Assembly: GCF_004004515.1 (NCBI RefSeq)
Contig: NZ_RXOL01000013.1
Span: 1-52,203, forward strand
Direction: 5' to 3'
Source: Croceicoccus ponticola
GTDB taxonomy: Bacteria; Pseudomonadota; Alphaproteobacteria; Sphingomonadales; Sphingomonadaceae
Length of the DNA stretch: 52,203 nt
Made by a program: the position numbers and the translations under genes. Positions within the stretch are counted from its first letter, which is position 1. Each line of letters starts with the position of its first letter. This document shows positions 44,155-52,036 of this stretch, piece by piece. The notes beneath the pieces were generated by a model. The model had not been told where the DNA came from and did not search any database. It saw only the letters and a list, made by a program, of their open reading frames with translations.

Positions 44155-45768
44155 CTATAAATTTAGGTCGCGCAGGCCCTTCTCGATGACCTCGCGTGCG
44201 GCGGTGTGTGCGAAGGGGAAGGAGGCGAAGAACTCATCTGCCTTCAGCGCAGGGTCTTCTCCTTTCGCCCGCGCCAGCCAGGTCTGTGCATCCGCGTCTA
44301 TGCCGGCGAGGTGCGACGTCAAGGCGGCAATCAGGGCGATGTGTTTGTGTGCGCCGGGCATCATTGCGGCCTTGACGCCGAAGTCGGCGGACTTTTCGTG
44401 CTCGCCAAACTGGAGATGCGTCAACGCCCGTCCGGACACCATGGCATAGGCCAGCGGGTCGAACGGGCTGAGGTCAAGCGCCAGCGCCAGATCGGCATCC
44501 GCCTCCTTCGCCTTGCCGGCCATCATCCCCACCAGTCCGCGATTGTAGATGCCCTGCGCAAAGCTGGGGCTAAGGCCTGTCGCCTGGTCGAACCAGGCCA
44601 TGGCCTCGTCGAGATGCCCCTCCAACCAGAAACAACGCCCGATATTGAAATAGCCGAAAGGGTCGAGCCGGTCTGTCTCCACCGCTCGATGGGCGAGCGT
44701 GCGCGCCGCCTCCATCTCTACCTCGCGGTCGTCTTCGAAGCGCAGGAATGCGTTCTGAAAGTGAGTGAACGAAAGTCCGCCCAGTGCTCTTGAAAACCAC
44801 GGATCGCGATCGAGCGACTGTGTGAACAGTCGAGCTGCAAGGTTGTTGTCCTCGCGGGTAAACCGGAACATGTGGTCGATCCCGAGGTGAAAGCTCGACC
44901 ACGCATCGAGGTCGGAGGCAGGCCGGCCACGAGCCAGCCGCACTTCGTTTTGCGGGATCTGGACTTCCAGGCTGGCAACGACATGCGTTTCGATCTCCGG
45001 TCGCAGCTGCTGCATTTCATCAAGCGACCCGCGAAATTGCTCCCCCCAGATTGTGCCCCCGCTCGTCGCATCGACCAACGTGACCGATATGGTCACCGCA
45101 TGGCCCGTCAGTTCCAGAGTGCCGGAAAGGCAGTAGCGCACGCCGAGGTCGCGGCCAGCGATCCGCGGATCGACATCTGGGCCGCGAAACCGAAAGCTCG
45201 AGCCGCGCGCAATGACGAACAGCCATTGCAGGCGCGCCAGGTCATTGATGATGTCGGCGGGCAGCGCATCGGCCACGATGGCGTGCGGCCCTGGCTCGCC
45301 AAGAAGCTGGAACGGCAGGACGGCGATCGAAGGCCGCCCGTCGCGGGCCGTCCGCAAATTCGCGACATGGCTGTCGTCGGAAGTCGCGGGCACACAGGGT
45401 TCTGCGGCCCGGCCCTGTGCCACCTTGCCGGCGCGATCGCGCAGAGCCGCCGTGTCCGCTACGAAGCGAAAGCCCTTACCGTGGATTGTGCGGATCACTC
45501 CTTGCACGCTGCCATCGTCGCCTACCGCCTTGCGCGCGGCCTTGATACGGGCCGAGACCGCGGATTCAGAGACGATCCGCCCATCCCAGATTTTGTCGAT
45601 CAACTCGTCCTTGCCGACCATGCGGTCGCGGTTTTCCACCAACAGCAACAACAGCGACAGCACCTGGGGTTCGACATGCACGCGAACCCCATCGCGGCGC
45701 AGTTCGAAGCGGTCCGCATCGAGCTCGAACCCATCGAAAACGTAGCTGCATGGTCCGAATTGCGCCAA
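44155..45768 (-). CDS. CadC-type winged-helix regulator with TPR sensor region
   Basis: 537 residues. An N-terminal OmpR/PhoB-type winged helix (about residues 8-105, ending with the wing VQGVIRTIHGKGFRFVADT) is followed by a TolB-like domain beginning SIAVLPFQLLG (about 150-270). A tetratricopeptide-like helical region (about 280-500) comes after that. No transmembrane segment is visible, unlike classical CadC, so it is probably cytosolic. It lacks a receiver domain and should respond to a ligand or partner protein. It is divergent from the small tautomerase gene, its most likely target. Confidence 0.87.
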   Translation of the reverse strand: MAQFGPCSYVFDGFELDADRFELRRDGVRVHVEPQVLSLLLLLVENRDRMVGKDELIDKIWDGRIVSESAVSARIKAARKAVGDDGSVQGVIRTIHGKGFRFVADTAALRDRAGKVAQGRAAEPCVPATSDDSHVANLRTARDGRPSIAVLPFQLLGEPGPHAIVADALPADIINDLARLQWLFVIARGSSFRFRGPDVDPRIAGRDLGVRYCLSGTLELTGHAVTISVTLVDATSGGTIWGEQFRGSLDEMQQLRPEIETHVVASLEVQIPQNEVRLARGRPASDLDAWSSFHLGIDHMFRFTREDNNLAARLFTQSLDRDPWFSRALGGLSFTHFQNAFLRFEDDREVEMEAARTLAHRAVETDRLDPFGYFNIGRCFWLEGHLDEAMAWFDQATGLSPSFAQGIYNRGLVGMMAGKAKEADADLALALDLSPFDPLAYAMVSGRALTHLQFGEHEKSADFGVKAAMMPGAHKHIALIAALTSHLAGIDADAQTWLARAKGEDPALKADEFFASFPFAHTAAREVIEKGLRDLNL

Positions 45769-45918
45769 GTGGCCCCCCTCTGCGCCAAATCTTCATGAAA
45801 AGGTCAGACATCTTCACGCCGACGTCAAGCATCGCGAAGCAAAGGTGCGTATCTCCCGAACATCGGAAAACAGCCGATTCTGCTTTGAAACAAACGCATT
45901 TGCACAAGGAGAAACAAA

Positions 45919-46143
45919 ATGCCTCTCGTAACGATCGATGTCATCAAGGACGTTTTCACCCCTGACCAGAAGCATGAGCTGATCGAAAAGGTCACCGAAG
46001 CGATGGTACGGGTTGAAGGCGAAGCCATGCGCCCGGTCACCTGGGTCCGGATCATGGAGGTCGAGCAAGGCGACTGGGCCATTGGTGGCCAGCGTCTGGG
46101 CGCGGCGGATGTCCATGCTCTTGGTGGCAAGAAGGCCGCCTGA
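45919..46143 (+). CDS. 4-oxalocrotonate tautomerase family protein
   Basis: 74 residues. After loss of Met the protein begins with Pro ([11 protein letters not shown]), the catalytic base of this superfamily. An Arg near residue 32 and the helix-strand order fit a small hexameric tautomerase. It interconverts keto and enol forms of unsaturated acids, or has related promiscuous activities. AAGGAGA seven bases before the ATG is one of the strongest ribosome sites in the window. A terminator follows, so it forms a single-gene unit. Confidence 0.9.
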   Translation: MPLVTIDVIKDVFTPDQKHELIEKVTEAMVRVEGEAMRPVTWVRIMEVEQGDWAIGGQRLGAADVHALGGKKAA

Positions 46144-46169
46144 CACGGCCAACCGCAAGCTCAAGGAAT

Positions 46170-46198
46170 GGTCGCACCGCGAGGTGCGGCCTTTTCTT
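46170..46198 (+). terminator. Intrinsic terminator after the tautomerase gene
   Basis: GGTCGCACC (46170-46178) pairs with GGTGCGGCC (46183-46191), with one G-T wobble, around a GCGA loop, and is followed by TTTTCTT. It sits 26 bases after the tautomerase stop. Confidence 0.88.
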
Positions 46199-46483
46199 CG
46201 ATTGAAGTGAATTTGGCACGCCAGTTCTCGACTTGTCGGCGATGTGCAAAGCCAAAATCACGAAGTAGAACCCAATCACCTGGATAAAGCCGGAAATAAA
46301 GATGCTACCTGCACCGTTTGTGACCTAACTGTCCTTCATCGGCTCGACTAGAGGGGCCGGTCGGATATTGGGCCGGAACCCGACTGGCAGCTTCCGAGTC
46401 ACAAATCGCGTTGAACGGACATTCGTGCAAAAGTCAGTGAAGAAGCCAAGACGGTACTTCGGCCTCATTGACGCCTCGGCTGG
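46199..46483. other. Junction between core-like genes and the defence region
   Basis: No gene, tRNA or clear attachment repeat is seen. The stretch separates the tautomerase terminator from the 3' end of the CBASS operon and is a plausible island boundary. Confidence 0.4.
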
Positions 46484-47158
46484 TCAAGCCGCCTTCGCCA
46501 TCACGTCCTCTCGGACCGGATGCTGTCGACCGACGACGAAGCTCATCGATCTCATCACCGGATCGTCGAGTTTCCTCAAGACACTGGCAGACGCGACTTT
46601 CTCGAGTGGACAGTTGGGCAAGCTCGGCCTATCGCCGGGAGCGTGTGGCGCCTCGGGCCCGGACCAGGTGCCAGTGACCAGCCACATCTCATAGTAGTAG
46701 AGCCATTCATACGCCCACGGCAGCAGCCTCTCGGCAACCTCGTGGCCGAGCGGCAGGGTTTCGTCGGGCGGGTAGTAGAGGCACAGGTCGGCACCTCGCG
46801 GATCGTCCCATGGCCCGTAAAGGTGGGGCACCCATGCACCGCCTGGCGCAGGCCTGATCGCACCGTCAAGCACGCGCACTGACGCGGCGCGCCATGGATA
46901 GACCAGATGCGCGTCGGCGCATCCTAGGGCCATCTCGACGCGAACCTCGTAGGTCTGGGCGATCGGGCGCAGTTGGCCGCGCCATACGCCGCCCCCGTGA
47001 AGTTTGGGGAGCCACCTAAAGCCTGGAAAGTGCTTCCTGACCCCCTCATCCTCGGTCGCGATGAGGGCGTTGGCGAACCCGGTCCGATAGAGGAAATCGG
47101 TCCTGCCTGCGGCATGGATCGGTCGAACCCATGTCATCGTGCCGGGTCCGATGGTCAT
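46484..47158 (-). CDS. CBASS E2-like conjugating protein (short type II, Cap2-E2-like)
   Basis: 224 residues. The segment PHLYGPWDDPRGADLCLYYP (about residues 111-130) followed by WLYYYEMWLVTGTWSGPEA and PH resembles the E2-like domain of type II CBASS proteins. Cys126 (DLCLYYP) is the likely catalytic cysteine. In short type II systems an E2-like protein without an E1 partner conjugates the C-terminus of the CD-NTase to a target and primes it. The gene overlaps the CD-NTase stop by ATGA and is last in the operon. No E1/JAB (Cap3) gene is present. Confidence 0.75.
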   Translation of the reverse strand: MTIGPGTMTWVRPIHAAGRTDFLYRTGFANALIATEDEGVRKHFPGFRWLPKLHGGGVWRGQLRPIAQTYEVRVEMALGCADAHLVYPWRAASVRVLDGAIRPAPGGAWVPHLYGPWDDPRGADLCLYYPPDETLPLGHEVAERLLPWAYEWLYYYEMWLVTGTWSGPEAPHAPGDRPSLPNCPLEKVASASVLRKLDDPVMRSMSFVVGRQHPVREDVMAKAA

Positions 47159-48294
47159 TCCGGGTCGCCGTAGAACCGGTGCTTCGGTGCCACCGTCGAC
47201 TTGGCCGAAGTGCCCGCCCCGGCAGCGCCACCACCGGCGGCGATACCGAACGCGCCCTCGCGGCTCTTCGCGGCCGCCCTCTCGGCGGCGAGCCTATAAC
47301 CCTCAGCCGCGGCGTTCTCACCGAAAAGATCGCGAATGATCTGCTTCTTCTCGAGCTGAGTGCCCTCAGCAAGAAGGTCGTCGAGCTTCGTCACCAAGTG
47401 GTTCAAATCCTCGGCCAGCATCCGCTGCGACACCGCCTTCTTGGGCCAGCGATCGGACAGCAAATCTTCGCGGCACGCCGGGTTCTCAACATGGAGCGGG
47501 CGACCGACGATCGGCGCCATATACTGGGCCGCCGAGCGCAGATTGGCAAGCAGCCCGCGGCCCGGGGGAGCCTCCGCGGCGATCTTCGACAGCAGCACCG
47601 ACGGCATGCGATCGTAGTCCCGCGCGTCGCACCGAATGTCGCGGAAGCGCTTGAGCAGCTGAACGGTGAGTAGCCTGGTGGTCTTGAGCTCGGCCGGCTT
47701 CTGCTGGGGGACCGGAACCGTCGACGCGCGCACCTTAATCGAGTCCATGACGACTCCCGGGCGCACCATGTCGTCGAACCAAATCGCGAAACCCTCGGGG
47801 TTGGCGAGCGCGTGATCAGGGCGATCGGGGTGGGTGTCGAAGATCCCGATTACACGAGCCTGACGGCCCGGGATCAGCACCGCCGGGGTGATGTCGAGGT
47901 GCATGTTCTCGTACCAAAGCGTCACGCAGCGCTTCTTCACCTCGAGACTCTTGAACTTCAGCCGGCCCTGCGCCTTGCGGAGTGCCGACGCGATCGTCTC
48001 CAGCACCGCTTCGGGGGCCGCGAACCGATTGATGTCGAGCTCGAGAAGCAGGTCGATGTCGTAATCTTCGCGGTCATCGTAGGCCGAGATCGTCGACGCC
48101 ATGCGAAACGACCCCTGCGGGTAGATCACCGGGTCCAGGTGAGAGAGGCCGCTCGTCTCCTCGTGGATGAAGGCCGAGACCACGTTGAAATGCCGGACCG
48201 CCTCCTCGTATGCGGTTCGACTGATTTGGATCTTGCGGGCCACGTCGCCCAGAAGATCATCGTAGAACTGGCGCAGAATATCACCGTGGATCAC
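47155..48294 (-). CDS. CD-NTase (CBASS nucleotide second-messenger synthase)
   Basis: 379 residues from GTG 48294. A GAGGAG site eight bases before it and a one-base gap to the phospholipase stop favour it over the TTG at 48309. The polymerase-beta nucleotidyltransferase core is visible: QGSFRMAST (GS at residues 61-62), DYDIDLLLEL with Asp79 and Asp81, and a third acidic residue in HLDITPA (Asp134). Such enzymes make a cyclic di- or trinucleotide on phage infection. The product and clade cannot be called from sequence alone. The C-terminus reads HRFYGDPE, of interest because CBASS E2/E1 proteins act on the CD-NTase tail. Confidence 0.88.
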   Translation of the reverse strand: MIHGDILRQFYDDLLGDVARKIQISRTAYEEAVRHFNVVSAFIHEETSGLSHLDPVIYPQGSFRMASTISAYDDREDYDIDLLLELDINRFAAPEAVLETIASALRKAQGRLKFKSLEVKKRCVTLWYENMHLDITPAVLIPGRQARVIGIFDTHPDRPDHALANPEGFAIWFDDMVRPGVVMDSIKVRASTVPVPQQKPAELKTTRLLTVQLLKRFRDIRCDARDYDRMPSVLLSKIAAEAPPGRGLLANLRSAAQYMAPIVGRPLHVENPACREDLLSDRWPKKAVSQRMLAEDLNHLVTKLDDLLAEGTQLEKKQIIRDLFGENAAAEGYRLAAERAAAKSREGAFGIAAGGGAAGAGTSAKSTVAPKHRFYGDPE

Positions 48295-48295
48295 G

Positions 48296-49327
48296 CTACT
48301 TCTCCTCAAAGGCGGCGGGATGACACGGAATGAATGGCTCCCGCCCGCCGAGCAGGAAGCATTCGTTGATCCTGGGCATCGCGGCCCTCGCGTTCGAGCG
48401 CCCCATCCTGATCAGCTCATCCATCCGGCGAGCGTCATCCAGCGCATAGTGGCCAGGCGGCACCTGCGGGGAAATGCGAATCAGGTGGGGGTTCGTATGG
48501 GGGTGGCCGAGGAGCAGCTTGGCAGTCGCGTGACTGAACCGATCCTGCCCGTCGAAGAGCGTCTGGATCAACCACTTGACGTTGCGGAAACCGATCACGC
48601 GGCGAGCCGGATTGATCGACGAAGTGCAGCCGAGCGACAGAAGGCGCGCCTGGGACATGTCCCAACCAAGCACCGTCGCGCCCTCGAGCGCCGCCACGCC
48701 CATCGGGTTATTCGCCCAGACGCCACCATCGAGCAGATGGGCGGCGCCGGCGAAGCTATGGGCGGGGAGGTACGTCGGTGCCGCCGCGGTCGCGAGCGCG
48801 GCCTCGACCATCGGCACCCGCCAGTCCACCGCCAGACGCTCGTGATGGGCGGTCTTAAAAACGTATAGGCCACCGTTGGCTGAGTCGTAGGCGGGTATGA
48901 CGATCCTGGTGAGGGCATCACCAATCCGGCGATCACCGAGCACGGCGCCTAGCTCCTGTCGCAGTATCTCTGAATTATACTTGGCCGTGCCCAGCCGCCG
49001 AACGGATCGTGCTGCACGCCTGATCACCCCGATCACGGCGGCCAGCACCCCCTCCCCCGGTTCCTGGTCGAAGATCCGTGGGCCTCGCGTCAGGTAGAAG
49101 TCGAGGATCTCAGCACCGGTCAGGCCCGCAGCCAGCCCAAGCGCGATGATGCCGCCAGTCGACGTGCCCGCAACCAGATCGAAGTTGTCGACGACCCGTT
49201 GACCCGAGATCGCCTCCATCTCGGCGATGAACGCAGCGGGCATCGCGCCCTTCAATCCGCCGCCGTCGATCGTCAGAATCCGCTTCGGGAAGGACGCGTC
49301 CTTAGAACTGGCGTCGAGACTCGTCAT
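48296..49327 (-). CDS. Patatin-like phospholipase, CBASS effector (CapV-like)
   Basis: 343 residues. The oxyanion motif DGGGLKGAMP (residues 21-30), the nucleophile elbow GTSTGG (Ser56) and the dyad Asp200 in LLDGGVWANNP are all intact. In CapV-type CBASS the second messenger activates this enzyme, which degrades membrane phospholipids and kills the infected cell. It is first in the operon, directly ahead of the CD-NTase, the usual effector position. Its promoter faces an XRE repressor gene 120 bases away. Confidence 0.9.
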   Translation of the reverse strand: MTSLDASSKDASFPKRILTIDGGGLKGAMPAAFIAEMEAISGQRVVDNFDLVAGTSTGGIIALGLAAGLTGAEILDFYLTRGPRIFDQEPGEGVLAAVIGVIRRAARSVRRLGTAKYNSEILRQELGAVLGDRRIGDALTRIVIPAYDSANGGLYVFKTAHHERLAVDWRVPMVEAALATAAAPTYLPAHSFAGAAHLLDGGVWANNPMGVAALEGATVLGWDMSQARLLSLGCTSSINPARRVIGFRNVKWLIQTLFDGQDRFSHATAKLLLGHPHTNPHLIRISPQVPPGHYALDDARRMDELIRMGRSNARAAMPRINECFLLGGREPFIPCHPAAFEEK

Positions 49328-49395
49328 ATGGCCACCGTGAACATATCGGCAGATATAGTGAACGATAAACCACTTGTAAACCCCGGCAGCCGTGA

Positions 49396-49413
49396 CGTAA
49401 GCTACATCTTACG
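49396..49413. promoter_or_regulatory. Candidate XRE operator between CBASS and the repressor gene
   Basis: CGTAAG (49396-49401) and CTTACG (49408-49413) form a perfect inverted repeat around CTACAT, 33 bases before the XRE start and 69 bases from the phospholipase start. Two GTGAAC direct repeats lie at about 49337 and 49358 in the same gap. Either could be the operator. Confidence 0.45.
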
Positions 49414-49446
49414 CGGCGAGCGGGTTCGTCGCGAGGAGAAGTCAAC

Positions 49447-49761
49447 TTGCCACTGTCCACAAAACTCAAGGAGCTGCGTGCGCGTAGCCGCGAGTCCTTG
49501 CAGCAGGTGGCCGACGCCGTCGGCGTCTCCAAGGCCCACATCTGGGAGCTCGAACGCGGCACCAGCTACAATCCCGGCCTTGACCTGCTGAAGAAGCTCG
49601 CCGAGCATTTCAAGGTGAGTATAGCGTTCCTATCGGATGACGAAACCGATGAGGATCCGGCCCAGCAACAGTTCTTCCGCGAGTTCGGCGGTGAGTTATC
49701 GACGCGCGATTGGGAAACGCTTCGAACCGTCGCCGCCAGCCTGAAGGGCAAGGTTGGTTGA
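49447..49761 (+). CDS. XRE-family HTH repressor (CapH-like)
   Basis: 104 residues from a TTG with a clear GAGGAG ribosome site. The helix-turn-helix LQQVADAVGVSKAHIWELER (residues 18-37) is typical Cro/C1-type. A short C-terminal region, probably for dimerisation, follows. It is divergent from the CBASS operon and coupled to an ImmA/IrrE-type peptidase gene. In known CapH-CapP systems this pair represses CBASS until the peptidase cleaves the repressor, in response to DNA damage or single-stranded DNA. Here that role is inferred from architecture. Confidence 0.85.
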   Translation: MPLSTKLKELRARSRESLQQVADAVGVSKAHIWELERGTSYNPGLDLLKKLAEHFKVSIAFLSDDETDEDPAQQQFFREFGGELSTRDWETLRTVAASLKGKVG

Positions 49762-49775
49762 ACGAAGAGCTCCTC

Positions 49776-50600
49776 ATGGAGCTCGCGGACTGCGGGTCGC
49801 CGGAAAGGTTGCTGGCGGTCATTTTCCAGCACCACCCGCAATGGACTCCGCCGATCCAGGTAGAGGAGTTCGCCCTATCCGTGGGCATCATCGAGTTCCG
49901 AGACCTCGAGGTCGACGGATTCGTCGGCGCGTTGATGACCAATCTCGAAAAGACGATGGGAGTCATTTTGGCGGCGAAGGGGATGGGCCGCCGTCGGCGC
50001 CGCTTCACCATCGGACACGAACTCGGACATTACCTCATCCCAGCGCATCGTGGCGACAAGAACTGCACCTCGGCCGATCTCGCCGAGACTCGGCGCGACA
50101 CGCTCCACCGACAGGAGGAGGCGCAGGCCAACCGGTTCTCGGCGGGGCTTCTGATGCCCAAGCCGTCGTTCAAGGCGCAGCTCGAAACAATGGGGACGCC
50201 GGAGGTTAGCCACATCGGTCAACTGGCCGAGAAGTATGACGTGAGCCGGGAGGCCGTGGCGAACCGCTATGTCGAGCTGACCGCCGAGATGTGCGCAGTC
50301 GTGTTCACGAAGGACGGCAGGATCAGGTACGGGCGCGCCAGCAAGGATTTCCCTGCCCTTTCGGTGCGGCCTGGTGACGCGACACCAAGTCCGATCCCGC
50401 GCAGGTCACTCGGGCCCGTCCCGGCAAGCGATTGGCTCAAGCCGGTGTGGGGCAGCCGACCTCCGACGCTGCTGGCTCACCAGTTGGACCAGTCAAATGG
50501 TCATGGGACCGTCCTGCTGCACATCGATACGCATAATTTCGAGGCCGATGAGGAAGAGGCTGAGCTCATCGAATCCTACACACCGCGGTTCAGGCGATAG
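49776..50600 (+). CDS. ImmA/IrrE-family zinc metallopeptidase (CapP-like)
   Basis: 274 residues from ATG 49776; a TTG at 49758 overlapping the repressor stop is the alternative. The zinc motif IGHELGHYLIP (HExxH, about residues 79-89) and a downstream Glu in EEAQANRFSAGLLMP mark the M78/ImmA-IrrE family. These peptidases cleave the partner XRE repressor to switch genes on. The C-terminal half (from about residue 150) may be a sensor region, by analogy with IrrE/CapP. It is cotranscribed with the repressor beside CBASS. Confidence 0.88.
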   Translation: MELADCGSPERLLAVIFQHHPQWTPPIQVEEFALSVGIIEFRDLEVDGFVGALMTNLEKTMGVILAAKGMGRRRRRFTIGHELGHYLIPAHRGDKNCTSADLAETRRDTLHRQEEAQANRFSAGLLMPKPSFKAQLETMGTPEVSHIGQLAEKYDVSREAVANRYVELTAEMCAVVFTKDGRIRYGRASKDFPALSVRPGDATPSPIPRRSLGPVPASDWLKPVWGSRPPTLLAHQLDQSNGHGTVLLHIDTHNFEADEEEAELIESYTPRFRR

Positions 50601-50954
50601 TCGAACCGGAACGTCCGCCTCGCTGGACCACGTCTCCAGTTCACATGGTTTGAAATGCTTCGAAGCGATCCTATCGACTTCGTCTCGCAGCGCCTCGATG
50701 AGCACGGCGAAGCCCGACGAATGCTGTCGCCGGCTCAGATAATAAAAATCATAGTCGTGGAATGGCGGGCACCAATCCTCCAGCGCCCGCCTCAGCGTGC
50801 CCTTCGCGACGAGCGACAGCACCTGATCTTCCAGTAGATATGCGATCCCAATCCGAATAGCCCGGCGGCCAAACCCGGGCACGTGCGTTGCCTTGCGAAC
50901 GGCAGCTTTTGAGACCGCGTCCGGGCGAGCCGAATGACCAGTGTTGGGGCGCAA
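50493..50954 (-). CDS. Hypothetical protein
   Basis: 153 residues, no family recognised. Codon choice in the middle part (IGIAYLLEDQVLSLVAKG through VLIEALRDEVDRI) looks protein-coding, but the last third overlaps the convergent peptidase gene by 108 bases, which is unusual. It may be a real small protein, or a truncated gene whose natural 3' end has been lost and that now reads on into its neighbour. Confidence 0.4.
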   Translation of the reverse strand: MRPNTGHSARPDAVSKAAVRKATHVPGFGRRAIRIGIAYLLEDQVLSLVAKGTLRRALEDWCPPFHDYDFYYLSRRQHSSGFAVLIEALRDEVDRIASKHFKPCELETWSSEADVPVRLSPEPRCVGFDELSLFLIGLEIMRIDVQQDGPMTI

Positions 50955-50963
50955 AGCCGACCG

Positions 50964-51512
50964 TCACTCCCGCACCGTCCACCACTCCGGCCAGCGAACT
51001 TTGTGCGGTGTACGCGTGTTGCTCCAGACCTCGCGCTGCTCTTCTTTGGACAGCTGCCTGTCGCCAAGGCGGGATAGCGCAGCTTCGACGATCCATGGAT
51101 TGAGGACCCAACGCACGCGTGCCTTGTCGGTGGGGTATTTCTTGATCGCAAAGCCCAGCGTGTCGAGAATAATGGAATGACCGGTGCCAACGACGTTGAT
51201 GATGATGTGCAGCGGATCGTCCTGCACGGTCTGCTTTGCCCGCGCCGCCTCGATCGCTTCGAGCGAAGAGCGAGCCGCGGCACTGTCGCCGGCAAGACCC
51301 TTCTGGGTAAGCTGGAGCAGGAACGCCTCGGCGGCGGTGACGCGCCGTGTTCGCCCGTCCTCGCGGATCGTGACCATCTGACCAAGGACGCCATCGTAGG
51401 GGATCTCGGTATGGCGGTTCTTCGGTCGTCCCTTGGGATTGCCCGACTGCCCCTTGCAGAACTGCGTCGATGTCGGCGGCTTGCCGTAGCCGACCGGCTG
51501 GCCTTCCATCAT
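50964..51512 (-). CDS. DUF5681 domain-containing protein
   Basis: 182 residues from ATG 51512, which overlaps the preceding stop (ATGATG; the next codon is also ATG). The N-terminal FCKGQSGNPKGRPKN motif defines DUF5681, a basic, probably nucleic-acid-binding segment common in alphaproteobacterial prophage and island genes. The rest is helical with IIINVVGTGHSIILDTLGFA. Function is unknown. It is second in an operon with a paralogue and a DNA methyltransferase. Confidence 0.82.
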   Translation of the reverse strand: MMEGQPVGYGKPPTSTQFCKGQSGNPKGRPKNRHTEIPYDGVLGQMVTIREDGRTRRVTAAEAFLLQLTQKGLAGDSAAARSSLEAIEAARAKQTVQDDPLHIIINVVGTGHSIILDTLGFAIKKYPTDKARVRWVLNPWIVEAALSRLGDRQLSKEEQREVWSNTRTPHKVRWPEWWTVRE

Positions 51513-52036
51513 GCGACCCTCCCGCGCGGCCACTTCAGCTTGTCTGCATCCATGGTGAACTTTCTGATATCGTCGATCTCCTTCTGGTCGAACTTCTTGC
51601 GGCCCGGTCGGGAGAGCGCGGCCTGCGTCGCCCAGGTGCCTACCCTGTCGCGCGGATGCTCGTCGCCCCATTTGGGATCGCGTTCGATGATCCCGAGAAT
51701 GCGCATCGCGGCATCGGCATTGTCGGCATGGTGATGACGGCTGACGGTTACCGGTGCGCGCGGTGACGTGTCCTTTTTGGCTAACGCCGCCTCGCGCTTC
51801 TCGATCATCTTGAGGACCTTGCGGACCGCCATGCGACTGCCCTTGAGCGCGTCCTGGTAGGTCTGGAGCTGCAAGGCCTCGTCAATGGTAAGCTCGCGCT
51901 CCCGCCCGCCCTGCGTCACGGTCAGGGTCTTGTCGAACACGATGTCGAACGCCGAGATGTGTGGACGGCGCTGCCTGGGGCGGCCCCTGGGATTGCCGGA
52001 CTGTCCCTTGCGGAACTGCGTATCGCCGCCGCTCAT
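51509..52036 (-). CDS. DUF5681 domain-containing protein
   Basis: 175 residues. FRKGQSGNPRGRPRQRRP near the start is the family motif. A following ELTIDEALQLQTYQDALKGS segment parallels VTAAEAFLLQLTQKGLAGDS in the downstream paralogue, so the two genes arose by duplication. The start overlaps the methyltransferase stop as ATGA. Function is unknown; such genes are often near terminase and methylase genes. Confidence 0.82.
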   Translation of the reverse strand: MSGGDTQFRKGQSGNPRGRPRQRRPHISAFDIVFDKTLTVTQGGRERELTIDEALQLQTYQDALKGSRMAVRKVLKMIEKREAALAKKDTSPRAPVTVSRHHHADNADAAMRILGIIERDPKWGDEHPRDRVGTWATQAALSRPGRKKFDQKEIDDIRKFTMDADKLKWPRGRVA

